64,000 nucleotides of DNA from Antedon bifida (Eukaryota; Echinodermata; Crinoidea; Comatulida; Antedonidae): contig OY727100.1 of assembly GCA_963402885.1 (NCBI GenBank), positions 19,873,665-19,937,664 of the forward strand, written 5' to 3'. A program made the position numbers and the translations under genes. Positions 52,501 to 58,513 of this stretch are shown in pieces (positions within the stretch are counted from its first letter, which is position 1; every line of letters begins with the position of its first letter). Below the pieces are notes generated by a model. It made no database searches and had not been told where the DNA came from. It was given only the letters and a program-made list of their open reading frames with translations.

Positions 52501-55500
52501 TGACAAAAAAGTGTGATTTGCCCAAACATGGTAGTGATATGACATCATCATGACCATATATCGGCACATAAAATTTGATAGTGTAGACAGAGCTTTAGTT
52601 TGCAAACGCTGAGTTTGACAAGTTTTCCAAAGTTTGCTCGTATGGACCAGTTGACAAAAACTTCGACAAACTACAGAAAACAAGTTTGCAGAAGTCCACA
52701 CTACAGTTACAGTAAATAAAAAAGAAAAATAATGTTGTTTCTTAATTAGAGAGGGATTGTTTATTTTATAATATTTTGTATTTTTGTATTTGTAGCAAAA
52801 CCAATTGAAGTCTCGTCAATTATTACGTCACAAAAAGATACCACTTTTACAAAAACAACAGCATCAGGTAAAATAGCTATACTTTTTAAATGTTATTGCG
52901 AAATTTTATTGACAAAATCCAAACATTTTAATTTACTTCATTGTGTTGTCAGTTGAGAGAAATTTAATTAATTTATTTATCCAGGTTAAATTAAGTTTAG
53001 TTAATTGTGTTGTCAGTTGAGAGAAATAAACTAAACTTAATTTAACCTGGATAAATGAATTAATTAAAAGTAAACGCAGAACATGGCGAAGGAGTTTTAT
53101 TCGTAACGTTATGGTCGGTTGTTGTGGAAGCTGTTCTATATCTATAGAGCTGTTGATTTTTCGTCACGCGGTATTGATTATTTAGTTCCATTCAACGGCC
53201 AGGTTTGCGATTAGGCCGGTAAAAAAAGTCTATTGCTCTACGGCGAAATTGTAAGCGGCCCCTTTCACTTGTTCTAGCCTTCTATATATGTTGATTCAAA
53301 TACGCGGTGTTTGCACTCGATTTAATGAATGAGAAATAATCGAAGAAATGAACTATGAATTAAGTAACGAGTTTATAGTAAATATTACATTTGATATATA
53401 TAATGTGCAACCTTTGAATGACCTCAAATCACACTTAAGATCAAGCGAAAGAATATACTAATAGTAGAGGGCGCCACATATGTCAACAAAAATGTGCATT
53501 TACGTCATAATACTAATTTATTTTCCATTCGTGTTATCAGTAGAATCATCAATATTATTACAATATTGTTTATAATAGTTAAGGTTTTACAACCAAACAT
53601 GAACACATACTCATTATTCACTTATAAACTGCAAACTGTACAAAGAATTCTAAACACATAATGACACAATCGTCATATTATTAATTATAAAAACAAATAG
53701 AAATAATATGATAAATTATCCGTTTAAATTTGCTTATGTTTTCTGAAATCCACATGAAACACTACGCGGTCATAAATCGTATATTTATTCAAATTTATTA
53801 TGCTTGTAAAATACAATTAAGGATTCTATCTTTCTCTGACGCTTTCGATGTCAAATCTTGGGAATTTAGAATAATTTAAATCCTGTATTTAGATTTATTT
53901 ATAATTAATTCGTCTTATACCTCCGACGTAGAATGTGTATGTATATAGTGCTGCTTTGAACACTGGGAGTCTTAAGCGAAATAATATAATATGACTTGTC
54001 TGTATGACGCCATTCGTGATAATGTTAGTTTTTAAGCACGTTGCATAAATCGTGGGATTAAATACCATAAAAATAATACCAGTGACTTTATAATTATAGT
54101 TATAATTAATTTCAAATCTACGTTCAAATCTAACTTTGCACAATCTTGTAGTATAACATTAGGCCTATCATACAGGACCTGATGTACCAAAAATGGTAGG
54201 CGTATTCGATTGGTCGCAGAGGAAGTTGAGGAGATATATGCTGATTCTGCTGAAAGCAGATCAGTCAAAGGCATACATTGGATACTATCGTGACGTGTAT
54301 GTTCGAGGAATACAATTCTCGAATTTTGGTACGCTTTGCGGATTATTTTTAGTCGCGTGCAAAGCGATTCTACAGCTCACTATGTCGGTCGGTCGATCGG
54401 TCGGTTGGTCGGTAAAGACTAACTTGAGCACGCCCTGCAGCCATGTATATGGCCTTGTTGAATAGAAAAATGGTGTTTGCGTGTCACAAACTAAATATAC
54501 TGTGTATCACCCTTATAATTAATTAGATACACCTCGCACAGTTATTACACGCTCATGGAAATAACCAATAAAAGAAGAACTAGGTTGGTGTAGTGTAAGA
54601 AAATTTACTAACCCCGATTTCTATTACTGAATCTAAACATACACTGTAATTTTAGAAATTTAATTTATCTAAACCATCCGTGTACAAAGTATGAGGTTTT
54701 GGACCGCTAGAGGCAAAATATTTCGTCTACACGTACACACCATGTTCTTGCTCAGCTAACTCATGCTCTGTCTTTAAGCTAAATTGAGATTATCAAAATT
54801 GAACTATTAAACTATTGGCATGCCATAATAGCCTAAATTGGAATGTCACTTTGTTAATTTCAAATGATTGAAGACTGTCCTTTGGGCGTGTCATAGTTAT
54901 GTTCAGTAAATATTGGGGATGTATATTAACATAGGACGGAATAAGTTAAATTCCAGAAAATTTGAATTTCATACATAATTTTAGTAACCTAACTGTAGGC
55001 CTATATAGAGTAAACCAAATTTCCTTAGATTAAATAATCTTAATAAACTTGATGTTTTCATTCTAGTACAACTGAAGATGTACAAAATAAGACAGCAGTC
55101 AGTGAAATGATTTTAAAAGTAGAACCTTTTCTTTGGTAAACCTCTATCTGAAGGGACACCTCTACCAGTGAAACTGACAAGAAATAACATGTTTTAACAT
55201 TATAGCCAACACTTACTCAGGGGACACCCATGGACATTAATGTATTTATAATATAATACTTACAAAGTTCAAGTTAGGCGTTTAAGCGTTAGAGTAGGTC
55301 AACATCACAATCAGTACGATGTTGCTGATGCAACCTATGGATCACTTTAAAGTTTAATCTTAAAAAAATACACTCTGTTCTTATCCTATAAAGGCATAAT
55401 TGTGATGTTTTCCATTTCTTGCATAATACATCTTATTCCTTCACTATTTCGACATTGTTATGTCAACGCTAATATAAATGACATCATTTTATAATACAAT

Positions 55501-58084
55501 TTGAAGTCTTGAGTTACATTAAGAAAGACAGTGCGTTATTAATGAGTTTCGCAAACAAGGTAATTCAAAGAGTTTGACGTAACAAGAACGAACAGACATA
55601 CTAACCAAGCACCGACCAATGATCTGAAGTTAATTGAAATTCTATAAGAAGATACATTCATTCGTCATTTCAATATAAATGGTTGTCTTAGTGGGTGGGC
55701 TAAATACTTTTCATTCATTAATTTTTTAATTCATTTATTTGGTCAAAATCATTAGTCAACATAAATGCACACTACAACAATAAAAATACACATACAATGG
55801 AGTTAAAAGTTTAAAAACAATCAAAATCAGAAAGCTTTAGTTAAAATATTCAAACATTACAGTCATAAAAGATTATAGTAAATTACGTTTATAAAGGTGT
55901 AAAAATACATTACAAATTGAGTGTATACAATATCATAGTAAAATACGTTTAAAAATTTGACATTTAACATTTGATTGCTAAAGACCAATTGGTTTTTTAT
56001 CACTCGTGCCTGTTTTACCTTTACTTATAAGGATAGTAATCTTGAGAAAGCCGAGACTAAACACTTCATTGTGATAACCGCAATTCTTCGGTCTGGACGC
56101 TGGCACGAACTTCCACCTTTTTACATTTTCTTAGATCTTGTTTCAAATATCTACAAAGATACCGTCCGTTAGAAAATACATTTATATTTATTCTCATTCA
56201 TAAACGATTTCATCTTATTTTATACATTATCTTTGTTTAGGTGCTGGAACTGCAAAAAGCATTTTAACGAGTTTCAGAAAAAATCAGAGAAAGGCATCAA
56301 CGCTGCACGCTCCAACAAACCCAGGTAACTTTTTAAATTCATCATGCAACATTAGTAGTCACAAGAGAGTTAATAGATATGGCCTTAAGGAATACAATAG
56401 TCTCAAAACCTAGCGAAATGCTATTTGGATTAATATTGGCGATCAATGGTCTTTAACAATGTATCGTCTGCTTATTTCAATTAGGAGCTTAATATGATAG
56501 CGATAATTCGAAAATTCCAATAATGATAAATAAATAATATATCTGCAATACTATATCATCTAGCTCAACTCATTTTATGGCGGGAATATTGTTCGGGAAT
56601 ATTGAAGTCTGCCGAACGCATTCACTGTCGATTTTAATTATTGTCTGCATGATATTGCAATGGAAGAGTTGCAAAAAATCAACACGTTTAATATATGAAG
56701 CTGTCTCTTGTGTATTAGGATCTATCTAATTATTTTCTTATCGAATTATACTACCGTATGTAGTCGTACGCCGCCTGTTAATGAAAATTAATGTGATTCT
56801 ATCTATCCTAGCCGTAAGCATAACCAATTCATACGCAGCGAATATTCCCCATTATATAAATATATATTTCATTTATGACTAAAAACGTCTGGGCTTCTAA
56901 AAAGCAAGCCAGAAGTACCAGCTTAACATTTACGACATTATATACCGTACAGTCCAAAAAGTTAAAATTTATAAAAACGAATAAAAAAAACTATACATGA
57001 TGTTGGAAATAAAAAATATATGACTTCTACATAAAAAAATATTAAGACAAATATATACCCAACTATACATAGAATGAAGTTATGTCATTGTTTTATTTAT
57101 TTATTCATTTTCATTTTGCTTAATTTAGGTAACTTCCCTCCCATTTCAACATATTTTTATAAATTCCATTAATCCACTGGGCCCATTCATAAATCATTTC
57201 ACATTCTGCGGCTTATATGGGTATTTTTTAGGCTTAATACTAAAAAGATCATTTATTGTAACATTACATGATTACAAGGTCAAGGTTAGAATAAGAAAAT
57301 GTATACGGCAACTACAATAATGATATTTGTAAAAATACCGCCTACTTTCGATTTAAAGTATTATAGTATTGTTTGTTTTATACTATAATCTCTTTGGTTT
57401 TAAAGTTTGCTATCAAAAATGTTTGGAATTCCCAAATCAGTTCAGTTGACAGTAATTTGGGCTCTCACTCTAGGATCTCATTAGGGCCCCCAATAATACT
57501 GTGATGGCGCTAGTTACACTTCGTTTATGCATGAGTAATTAATGAATGACGTAATGCATAAACGGGCATAAAAAGGGAGTACGATTTGAATTCGTGGTCG
57601 ACTGCGAATTCGGTAATCCAGTATCATTGCACAAGCCAGATTTGTTGTAATAAAGTACGAATGAATCGAGATGATTAAACAAATATTAAAAATAAATTAA
57701 CAAAATTAAGCATTGTAAAAAGTGTTATTGTTTTGATGGATAATAAGTAACGTTTTACAGATTAAAAAAAATACAATTACTTGGGTTATAGAAAGTTTAT
57801 AGGGAGGTCATTCAATTGTTGAAGTCCGGCTATTAAAATAACATAACTGACATGTAGTAGTTAATTTAAGACAGCATTTAATAATAGAATAGTTTTGTTA
57901 ATAAAAATGTATTTAAAAAATGTAATAATGTATTTAAAAAAAAAAATAAATTTAATTTTGTCTAGGCTTGGTACGAATGACATCAGCCGTGGCAGACACA
58001 ACTTATAACGAAGCTAGGACCAACAGAGTGGCCTCTCTATTGGTCATCATAGGCGTTTTGATATGCAAATTTCTAATGTTATGA
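13499..58084 (+). CDS. Gene B: complete GPI-anchored 3xIg + FN3 cell-surface protein, 592 aa
   Basis: Thirteen exons: 13499-13559, 33996-34148, 34680-34820, 36339-36503, 38663-38971, 39512-39671, 40301-40434, 49487-49632, 50913-51117, 51970-51999, 52796-52867, 56241-56324, 57966-58084. Sum 1779 nt = 592 codons plus TGA; all junctions are in phase. Residues 1-20 are a signal peptide. About 21-71 is a Ser/Thr-rich segment with four cysteines. Ig1 is ~72-173 (C93, W108, C158), Ig2 ~174-276 (C209, W221, C257), Ig3 ~277-374 (C301, W313, C358) and FN3 ~375-491. Thr/Ser/Lys-rich stalk ~492-565; C-terminal hydrophobic tail ~575-592 with no cytoplasmic part. Many N-glycosylation sequons. It is likely an outer-surface adhesion or recognition molecule. 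Same architecture and intron phases as gene A. Start chosen for the signal peptide, G at -3, and an in-frame TGA upstream at 13436-13438. No named family is claimed. Confidence 0.85.
14075..14192 (+). mobile_element. tRNA-derived SINE fragment
   Basis: Contains a near-consensus pol III B box (GGGTTCGAATCC) followed by a CTCACCCAGGTGTACAAATG motif and GGTACCTGG, a tail seen in tRNA-derived SINEs of marine animals. The A-box part is weak, so the 5' end may be truncated. Confidence 0.6.
14822..15045. repeat. Degenerate ~20-27-bp tandem repeat (CGCTAACGTAAAAAAA)
   Basis: About nine imperfect units of the form CTCGCTAACGTAAAAAAAC, with spacing varying by the length of the A run. No G-rich counterpart and no open frame of note. 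Confidence 0.75.
16205..16380. repeat. TCATCC/TCCTCC microsatellite tract
   Basis: Pyrimidine-rich run of CTCCTCC, CATCATCATC and CCTCATC words. It generates an acidic Asp/Glu frame on the minus strand (16224-16415) and a Leu/Ile-rich frame on the plus strand, both artefacts of the repeat. Confidence 0.85.
16449..16550 (+). mobile_element. tRNA-derived SINE or tRNA pseudogene head
   Basis: Reads AGCTCGGTGGTCTAGAGGTA (A-box like) and, about 30 nt on, GGAGGTCGTGGGATCGAATC (B-box like), then CCCGAG, which would close an acceptor-like stem. No intact cloverleaf is asserted. Confidence 0.6.
17344..17449 (-). mobile_element. Family 4 repeat (GGTC-core), inverted copy
   Basis: Starts AAAACAAGGCCATATACATG, contains GCAGTCGCGTGCTCAAGTTA and a CCAACCGACCAACCGACCGA core, ends GTGAGCTGTAGAGTCGTCTA. 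Reverse orientation of the copies at 33411 and 54346. Confidence 0.85.
18241..18315. repeat. ATC microsatellite
   Basis: ATCATCGTCGTCATCATCAT and related words over ~75 bp. Confidence 0.9.
18488..18648. mobile_element. MITE-like element, family 2
   Basis: Left AAGCTCTGTCTACACTTACA, right TATGTAGACAGAGCTTA. Interior has GACATGATGATGTTATATCA and CACTACCATATTTGAGCACA, shared with copies at 27801, 52471 and 63485. Confidence 0.85.
19457..20009. mobile_element. MITE-like element, family 3, long copy
   Basis: Left TTAAAGATGTATTGTCCC and right GGGACAATACATCTTTAA are exact 18-bp inverted repeats. Interior 517 bp, with an ACTTTGACTTCCAGTCAAAG palindrome near 19629. No transposase frame. Confidence 0.85.
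20750..20803. repeat. 27-bp tandem duplication
   Basis: GCGTAATGAATTGACCTCGT continuing TTTCAGC, repeated exactly once. Confidence 0.9.
22465..22530. repeat. Short inverted repeat (GGGTGTAATTA ends)
   Basis: GGGTGTAATTA at the left and TAATTACACCC at the right, with inner TATTCAACAGGG / CCCTATTGAATA also complementary. 66-bp hairpin. Confidence 0.7.
24909..25190. repeat. Diverged ~188-bp tandem duplication
   Basis: AGGCCTC... then TTTATAATTGGCTTACATCT and ATTTGTAATAATCGCAGTA in copy 1 match AGGCCTC... TTTAATTGGCTTAATTCAG and ATTTGTAATACTCGTAGTA in copy 2. Confidence 0.55.
25421..26103. repeat. C-rich minisatellite, ~20 units of 28-29 bp
   Basis: After a degenerate lead-in (25421-25527), about twenty units read ATAACAACCATCCTCATC followed by five or six C, T, then five C. 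Units differ only in the 5C/6C length. From 25449 to 26110 the + strand has no G at all; the minus strand carries G5-G6 runs. Located in gene B intron 1. Confidence 0.95.
27801..27967. mobile_element. MITE-like element, family 2
   Basis: Left AAAGCTCTTTCTACACTATC, right AGTTTGATAGTGTAGACAGA then GCTTA. Interior TGATGTCATATCACTACCAT with a second ACTACCATATTTGTGCACAT. A partial relative follows at 28027. Confidence 0.9.
28027..28110. mobile_element. Partial family 2 element
   Basis: ACATGATGATGTCATATCAC, ACCATATTTGGGTAAATCAC, AAAGTGTAGACAGACCTTT: right half of a family 2 element, 60 bp after the previous copy. Another right-end fragment is at 31771-31820. Confidence 0.75.
28124..28189. repeat. 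17-bp arm inverted repeat
   Basis: ACTGGGAAACAGTTTTCT and AGAAAACTGTTCCCAGT are complementary except for one extra A; loop ~31 bp. Confidence 0.75.
30120..30270. mobile_element. MITE-like element, family 1 (left end degraded)
   Basis: Right end CCTAATGGGAACCAAGCTTA plus AG matches the 5521-5675 element; interior CATCGCTTGTGATTAGGCAA matches the 60761 copy. The left inverted repeat is barely recognisable. Confidence 0.75.
31771..31820. mobile_element. Family 2 right-end fragment
   Basis: ATATCACTACCATATCTACC then TTTGATAGTGTAGACATAGC, 50 bp. Confidence 0.65.
33411..33540 (+). mobile_element. Family 4 repeat (GGTC-core)
   Basis: TTTTTAGTCGCGTGCAACGC (with GTCGCGTGCAACGCGAC, itself a palindrome), CTACAGCTCACTACGTC, a GGTCGGTCGGTCGATTGGTC core, TAAACACTAACTTGAGCACG and TGCAGCCATGTATGTGGCCT. 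Copies at 17344 (reverse) and 54346. Confidence 0.9.
33996..34148 (+). CDS. Gene B exon 2: Cys-containing, Ser/Thr-rich N-terminal segment
   Basis: Acceptor TTTTCCATAG, donor GTACGT, 153 nt, phase 1 to 1. Begins GKCTSLIYGSTDIPCKDDNC, in which three cysteines fall within 18 residues, followed by a PLTSTSTAQKTTSEDTQNST-like mucin-type stretch. No recognised domain. The sequence after signal cleavage probably starts here. Confidence 0.7.
34680..34820 (+). CDS. Gene B exon 3: Ig1 first half
   Basis: Acceptor TTACTTTCAG, donor GTATGT, 141 nt, phase 1 to 1. Encodes SSITLACPRLG and the core tryptophan in KYRWTKIKP. Sequons NQS and NSS. Paralogous to 683-817; both end shortly after a W-x(2-4)-K-P segment. 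Confidence 0.8.
34821..36338. other. Gene B intron between Ig1 halves
   Basis: Holds the CAT/CAC microsatellite at 35192-35332 and a partial relative of family 3 ending GAGGGACAATATATTTAATG near 36145. No other exon seen. Confidence 0.5.
35192..35332. repeat. CAT/CAC microsatellite
   Basis: CATCATCATTATCAGCATTG through CACCACCACCACCACCAAAA. Produces a Gly/Asp-rich frame on the minus strand and an Ile/Thr-rich frame on the plus strand, both artefacts. Confidence 0.9.
36339..36503 (+). CDS. Gene B exon 4: Ig1 second half
   Basis: Acceptor AATAATAG, donor GTACGT, 165 nt, phase 1 to 1. Encodes YVITIRNAKATDAGSYQCTV, the canonical D-A-G-x-Y-x-C F-strand motif, then a G strand ending HVFMI. Paralogous to 1630-1806. 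Confidence 0.85.
36504..38662. other. Gene B intron between Ig1 and Ig2
   Basis: Contains the degenerate tandem repeat 36718-37005 with an ATATTGTGAA / TTCACAATAT hairpin at its left end. The rest is AT-rich without recognisable features; small frames at 36886-37179 and 37367-37624 have no support. Confidence 0.5.
36718..37005. repeat. Degenerate ~38-bp tandem repeat (CGCGATCCTACGAGATATTG)
   Basis: Six to seven units of the form CGATCCTACGAGATATTGTT then a T run and GACCG; units vary in T-run length and point changes (CGATCCTAAGAGA, CGATCGTATCAGG). Confidence 0.75.
38663..38971 (+). CDS. Gene B exon 5: Ig2, single exon
   Basis: Acceptor TTTTTCTTTAG, donor GTAAGT, 309 nt, phase 1 to 1. Full Ig domain: MILSCWAHGIPTPFVTWFR, then ITLQHAGKYICYANNSLG with the A-N-x-x-G turn typical of I-set domains. 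Paralogous to 2273-2560. Confidence 0.9.
38972..39511. other. Gene B intron between Ig2 and Ig3, nothing recognised
   Basis: 540 bp, AT-rich, no repeat or RNA feature seen. Confidence 0.5.
39512..39671 (+). CDS. Gene B exon 6: Ig3 first half
   Basis: Acceptor CATTTTCTAG, donor GTAAAT, 160 nt, phase 1 in and 2 out. Encodes EFVTLACKINAIPNATLKWF with KDGSQL following. The phase-2 exit matches gene A exon 2847-3012 exactly. Confidence 0.85.
39672..40300. other. Gene B intron within Ig3
   Basis: 629 bp. Only a short, doubtful relative of the 6158 segment near 40187. Nothing else recognised. Confidence 0.45.
40301..40434 (+). CDS. Gene B exon 7: Ig3 second half
   Basis: Acceptor TATTCTGCAG, donor GTAAGA, 134 nt, phase 2 in and 1 out. 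Encodes MKFVLLTVKPRDYGNYTCIA followed by TNPLGNG. It has one extra cysteine (LYCPDD) compared with gene A's equivalent exon, a candidate for an additional disulphide or a free thiol. Confidence 0.85.
41437..41660 (+). mobile_element. tRNA-derived SINE, apparently full length
   Basis: Starts with GTGGCTTGGTGGTTATGATG (A-box region), then B box GGGTTCAAGTCCC about 35 nt on. A ~150-bp body includes GAACCTCTGAGCAATTGCTG and the element ends ATTAAATATGGTTAAAAAAA. This is the usual head-body-A-rich-tail order of a SINE. Confidence 0.8.
44376..44450. repeat. GC-rich tandem duplication (TTTCGCCATACGTCAGCCCG)
   Basis: Two ~36-bp units, TGTTTCGCCATTCGTCGGCC and TGTTTCGCCATACGTCAGCC, each ending CCGGATG. 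Much richer in G+C than its surroundings. Confidence 0.75.
44805..45000. repeat. GC-rich tandem array related to 44376
   Basis: Units of ~46 bp: TGTTCTGTCGTATGTCAAGC, TCTTCTGTCGCACGTCAGAC, TCTTCTGCCGCACGTCAGGA, each followed by CCGTTCCGGATGACATGTGC or a variant. The pattern decays into CCGTACGTCTGCTCGCGCCG. Confidence 0.75.
46437..47735. repeat. 26-bp satellite, ~50 units
   Basis: Unit ATGATGACGATGAAGATAAT then GTGGAG. The right two thirds are nearly uniform; the left part (46437-47110) has more variants (ACGACGAAG, ATACTGTGG, ATCTGAAG). Because 26 is not a multiple of 3 and no unit frame contains a stop on the minus strand, long minus frames of 446 and 251 codons arise. These are not genes. 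Confidence 0.95.
48341..48605. repeat. Diverged ~166-bp tandem duplication
   Basis: TACCACAACAAAAAACTCTT ... CCCAATGTGCAATATTTAAA in copy 1 against TACCACAACAAAAAAACAAA ... CCCAACGTGCAGTATTTTAA in copy 2. Confidence 0.6.
49487..49632 (+). CDS. Gene B exon 8: FN3 first half
   Basis: Acceptor TTTTTTTTAG, donor GTAAGT, 146 nt, phase 1 in and 0 out. Encodes AKPVAPIIV, then EYILKWQVN with the FN3 core tryptophan and a HFKIQYKLE strand. A second GTAAGT sits inside the exon (about 49510) but would break the domain. Preceded by the 9 kb repeat-filled intron. Confidence 0.8.
49633..50912. other. Gene B intron between FN3 halves
   Basis: Contains one copy of a repeat pair (50261-50390, partner at 57501-57670). 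Remaining sequence AT-rich, no exon seen. Confidence 0.55.
50261..50390. repeat. Repeat family 5, copy 1
   Basis: GTGATGACGATAGTTACAAT, CGTTATGCATGATTAATTTA, GAATGACGTAATGCATAGAC, then a later TTGTCAATAAATTACGA. Partner at 57501-57670. The TTATGCAT...ATGCATA core is an inverted repeat. Confidence 0.75.
50913..51117 (+). CDS. Gene B exon 9: FN3 second half
   Basis: Acceptor GTTCTTTCAG, donor GTATTT, 205 nt, phase 0 in and 1 out. Encodes TTLENLRKNSTYFVIMESTN, the L-x(6)-Y core of FN3 strands E-F, and ends AFFQFKTS, a typical G strand. Sequons include NES, NYT, NTT and NST. Confidence 0.8.
51118..51969. other. Gene B intron after FN3, nothing recognised
   Basis: 852 bp of AT-rich sequence between exons 9 and 10; no repeat or RNA gene seen. 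Confidence 0.5.
51970..51999 (+). CDS. Gene B exon 10: 30-nt stalk microexon (tentative)
   Basis: Acceptor TATATTTACAG, donor GTTAGT, phase 1 to 1. Encodes AVFITPTTTT, a Thr-rich stalk piece. The donor is weaker than consensus. Because the exon is symmetric, including or skipping it leaves the rest of gene B in frame, so it may be alternative or not real. Confidence 0.5.
52471..52597. mobile_element. MITE-like element, family 2, inverted orientation
   Basis: Left TTAAGCTCCGTCTACACTAT, right TTTGATAGTGTAGACAGAGC; interior CAAACATGGTAGTGATATGA and CATCATCATGACCATATATC. Between stalk exons 10 and 11. Confidence 0.85.
52796..52867 (+). CDS. Gene B exon 11: stalk
   Basis: Acceptor TATTTGTAG, donor GTAAAA, 72 nt, phase 1 to 1. 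Encodes AKPIEVSSIITSQKDTTFTK in part and continues Thr/Ser-rich. Similar in position to gene A's 16-codon linker exon 5811-5858. A 37-bp-arm fold-back begins about 70 bp downstream. Confidence 0.65.
52940..53065. repeat. A-B-A-B' fold-back: 24-bp direct repeat plus 37-bp inverted arms
   Basis: ATTGTGTTGTCAGTTGAGAG then AAAT occurs exactly at 52940-52963 and 53004-53027. Between and after them are 37-bp arms (52966-53002 and 53029-53065) that are reverse complements with one mismatch, sharing TATCCAGGTTAAATTAAGTT. Confidence 0.95.
53910..53985 (-). mobile_element. Possible LINE reverse-transcriptase C-terminal relic
   Basis: Minus-strand translation ends ...ALYTYTFYVGGIRRINYK, which resembles the R-T-D-x-Y-K-Y-S-F-x-P-x-x-I-R-x-W-N tail of CR1/RTE/jockey-type LINE polymerases only loosely, and the stronger relic at 58856. 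Very degraded. Confidence 0.3.
54346..54459 (+). mobile_element. Family 4 repeat (GGTC-core)
   Basis: TTTTTAGTCGCGTGCAAAGC, TACAGCTCACTATGTCGGTC, GATCGGTCGGTTGGTCGGTA, ACTAACTTGAGCACGCCCTG, CAGCCATGTATATGGCCTTG. Same orientation as 33411. Confidence 0.9.
56241..56324 (+). CDS. Gene B exon 12: basic stalk segment
   Basis: Acceptor CTTTGTTTAG, donor GTAACT, 84 nt, phase 1 to 1. Encodes GAGTAKSILTSFRKNQRKAS and continues to APTNP: a basic, unstructured-looking segment with no counterpart seen in gene A. The splice sites and symmetric phase support it, but no domain signature does. Confidence 0.6.
56325..57965. other. Gene B last intron
   Basis: 1.6 kb, contains repeat family 5 copy 2 (57501-57670); otherwise AT-rich with nothing recognised. 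Confidence 0.5.
57501..57670. repeat. Repeat family 5, copy 2
   Basis: GTGATGGCGCTAGTTACACT, CGTTTATGCATGAGTAATTA, GAATGACGTAATGCATAAAC, TTGTTGTAATAAAGTACGAA. CGTTTATGCAT and ATGCATAAACG are perfect inverted copies 25 bp apart. Confidence 0.8.
57966..58084 (+). CDS. Gene B exon 13: GPI-attachment signal and stop
   Basis: Acceptor TTTGTCTAG, stop TGA at 58082-58084. Encodes YNEARTNRVASLLVIIGVLI and ends CKFLML: small/polar residues, then a C-terminal hydrophobic run with nothing beyond it. This is a GPI-signal pattern, like gene A's last exon. A tail-inserted transmembrane helix without a cytoplasmic domain is the alternative. Confidence 0.75.
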
Positions 58085-58449
58085 GACAGCGAGTAATACC
58101 CATGTACAGACTTGTAAATAATTCATCAATTTCAATTAATTGAATATACCAATGAACAAGTAGGCCTACTGTTAAATAGTATTTGATGCAAAGTGGTGAG
58201 GATAATATAATTATTAACAGTGTATGTTTTTATACTTTATGTAAGTCTATTCACTTAGCACTGTATATTAAACTATGATTGCAAAAGGGGAAAATGGTGA
58301 ACCATTATGACGTCACAAACAATTGGTGAGTTTGATATAAATTCTAACAAACGGGATCTCCTAATGTTTTTATATGATAGAGTGAAAGTGTATGTAGAAA
58401 CCTGTAAAAACCATAACATATAGGTAATCTGTAACTTTACAACATTGAA

Positions 58450-58455
58450 AATAAA
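58450..58455 (+). promoter_or_regulatory. Probable polyadenylation signal of gene B
   Basis: AATAAA 366 nt after the gene B stop codon, followed within 25 nt by a perfect 14-bp hairpin (58479-58513). Gives a 3' UTR of about 390 nt, similar to that of gene A. Confidence 0.55.
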
Positions 58456-58478
58456 ACAATTCTCTTTGTGTGTATAAT

Positions 58479-58513
58479 CAGGGAAGAGTGAATTGTGATT
58501 TCACTCTTCCCTG
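58479..58513. repeat. Perfect 14-bp hairpin just past gene B polyA signal
   Basis: CAGGGAAGAGTGAA (58479-58492) pairs with TTCACTCTTCCCTG (58500-58513) across a 7-nt loop. It lies where cleavage or downstream elements would be expected. Confidence 0.7.

Larger units (their letters stand above)
52868..56240. other. Gene B intron between stalk exons 11 and 12
   Basis: 3.4 kb holding the A-B-A-B' fold-back (52940-53065), a possible LINE relic (53910-53985, minus) and a family 4 repeat (54346-54459). Rest AT-rich without recognised features. Confidence 0.55.
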
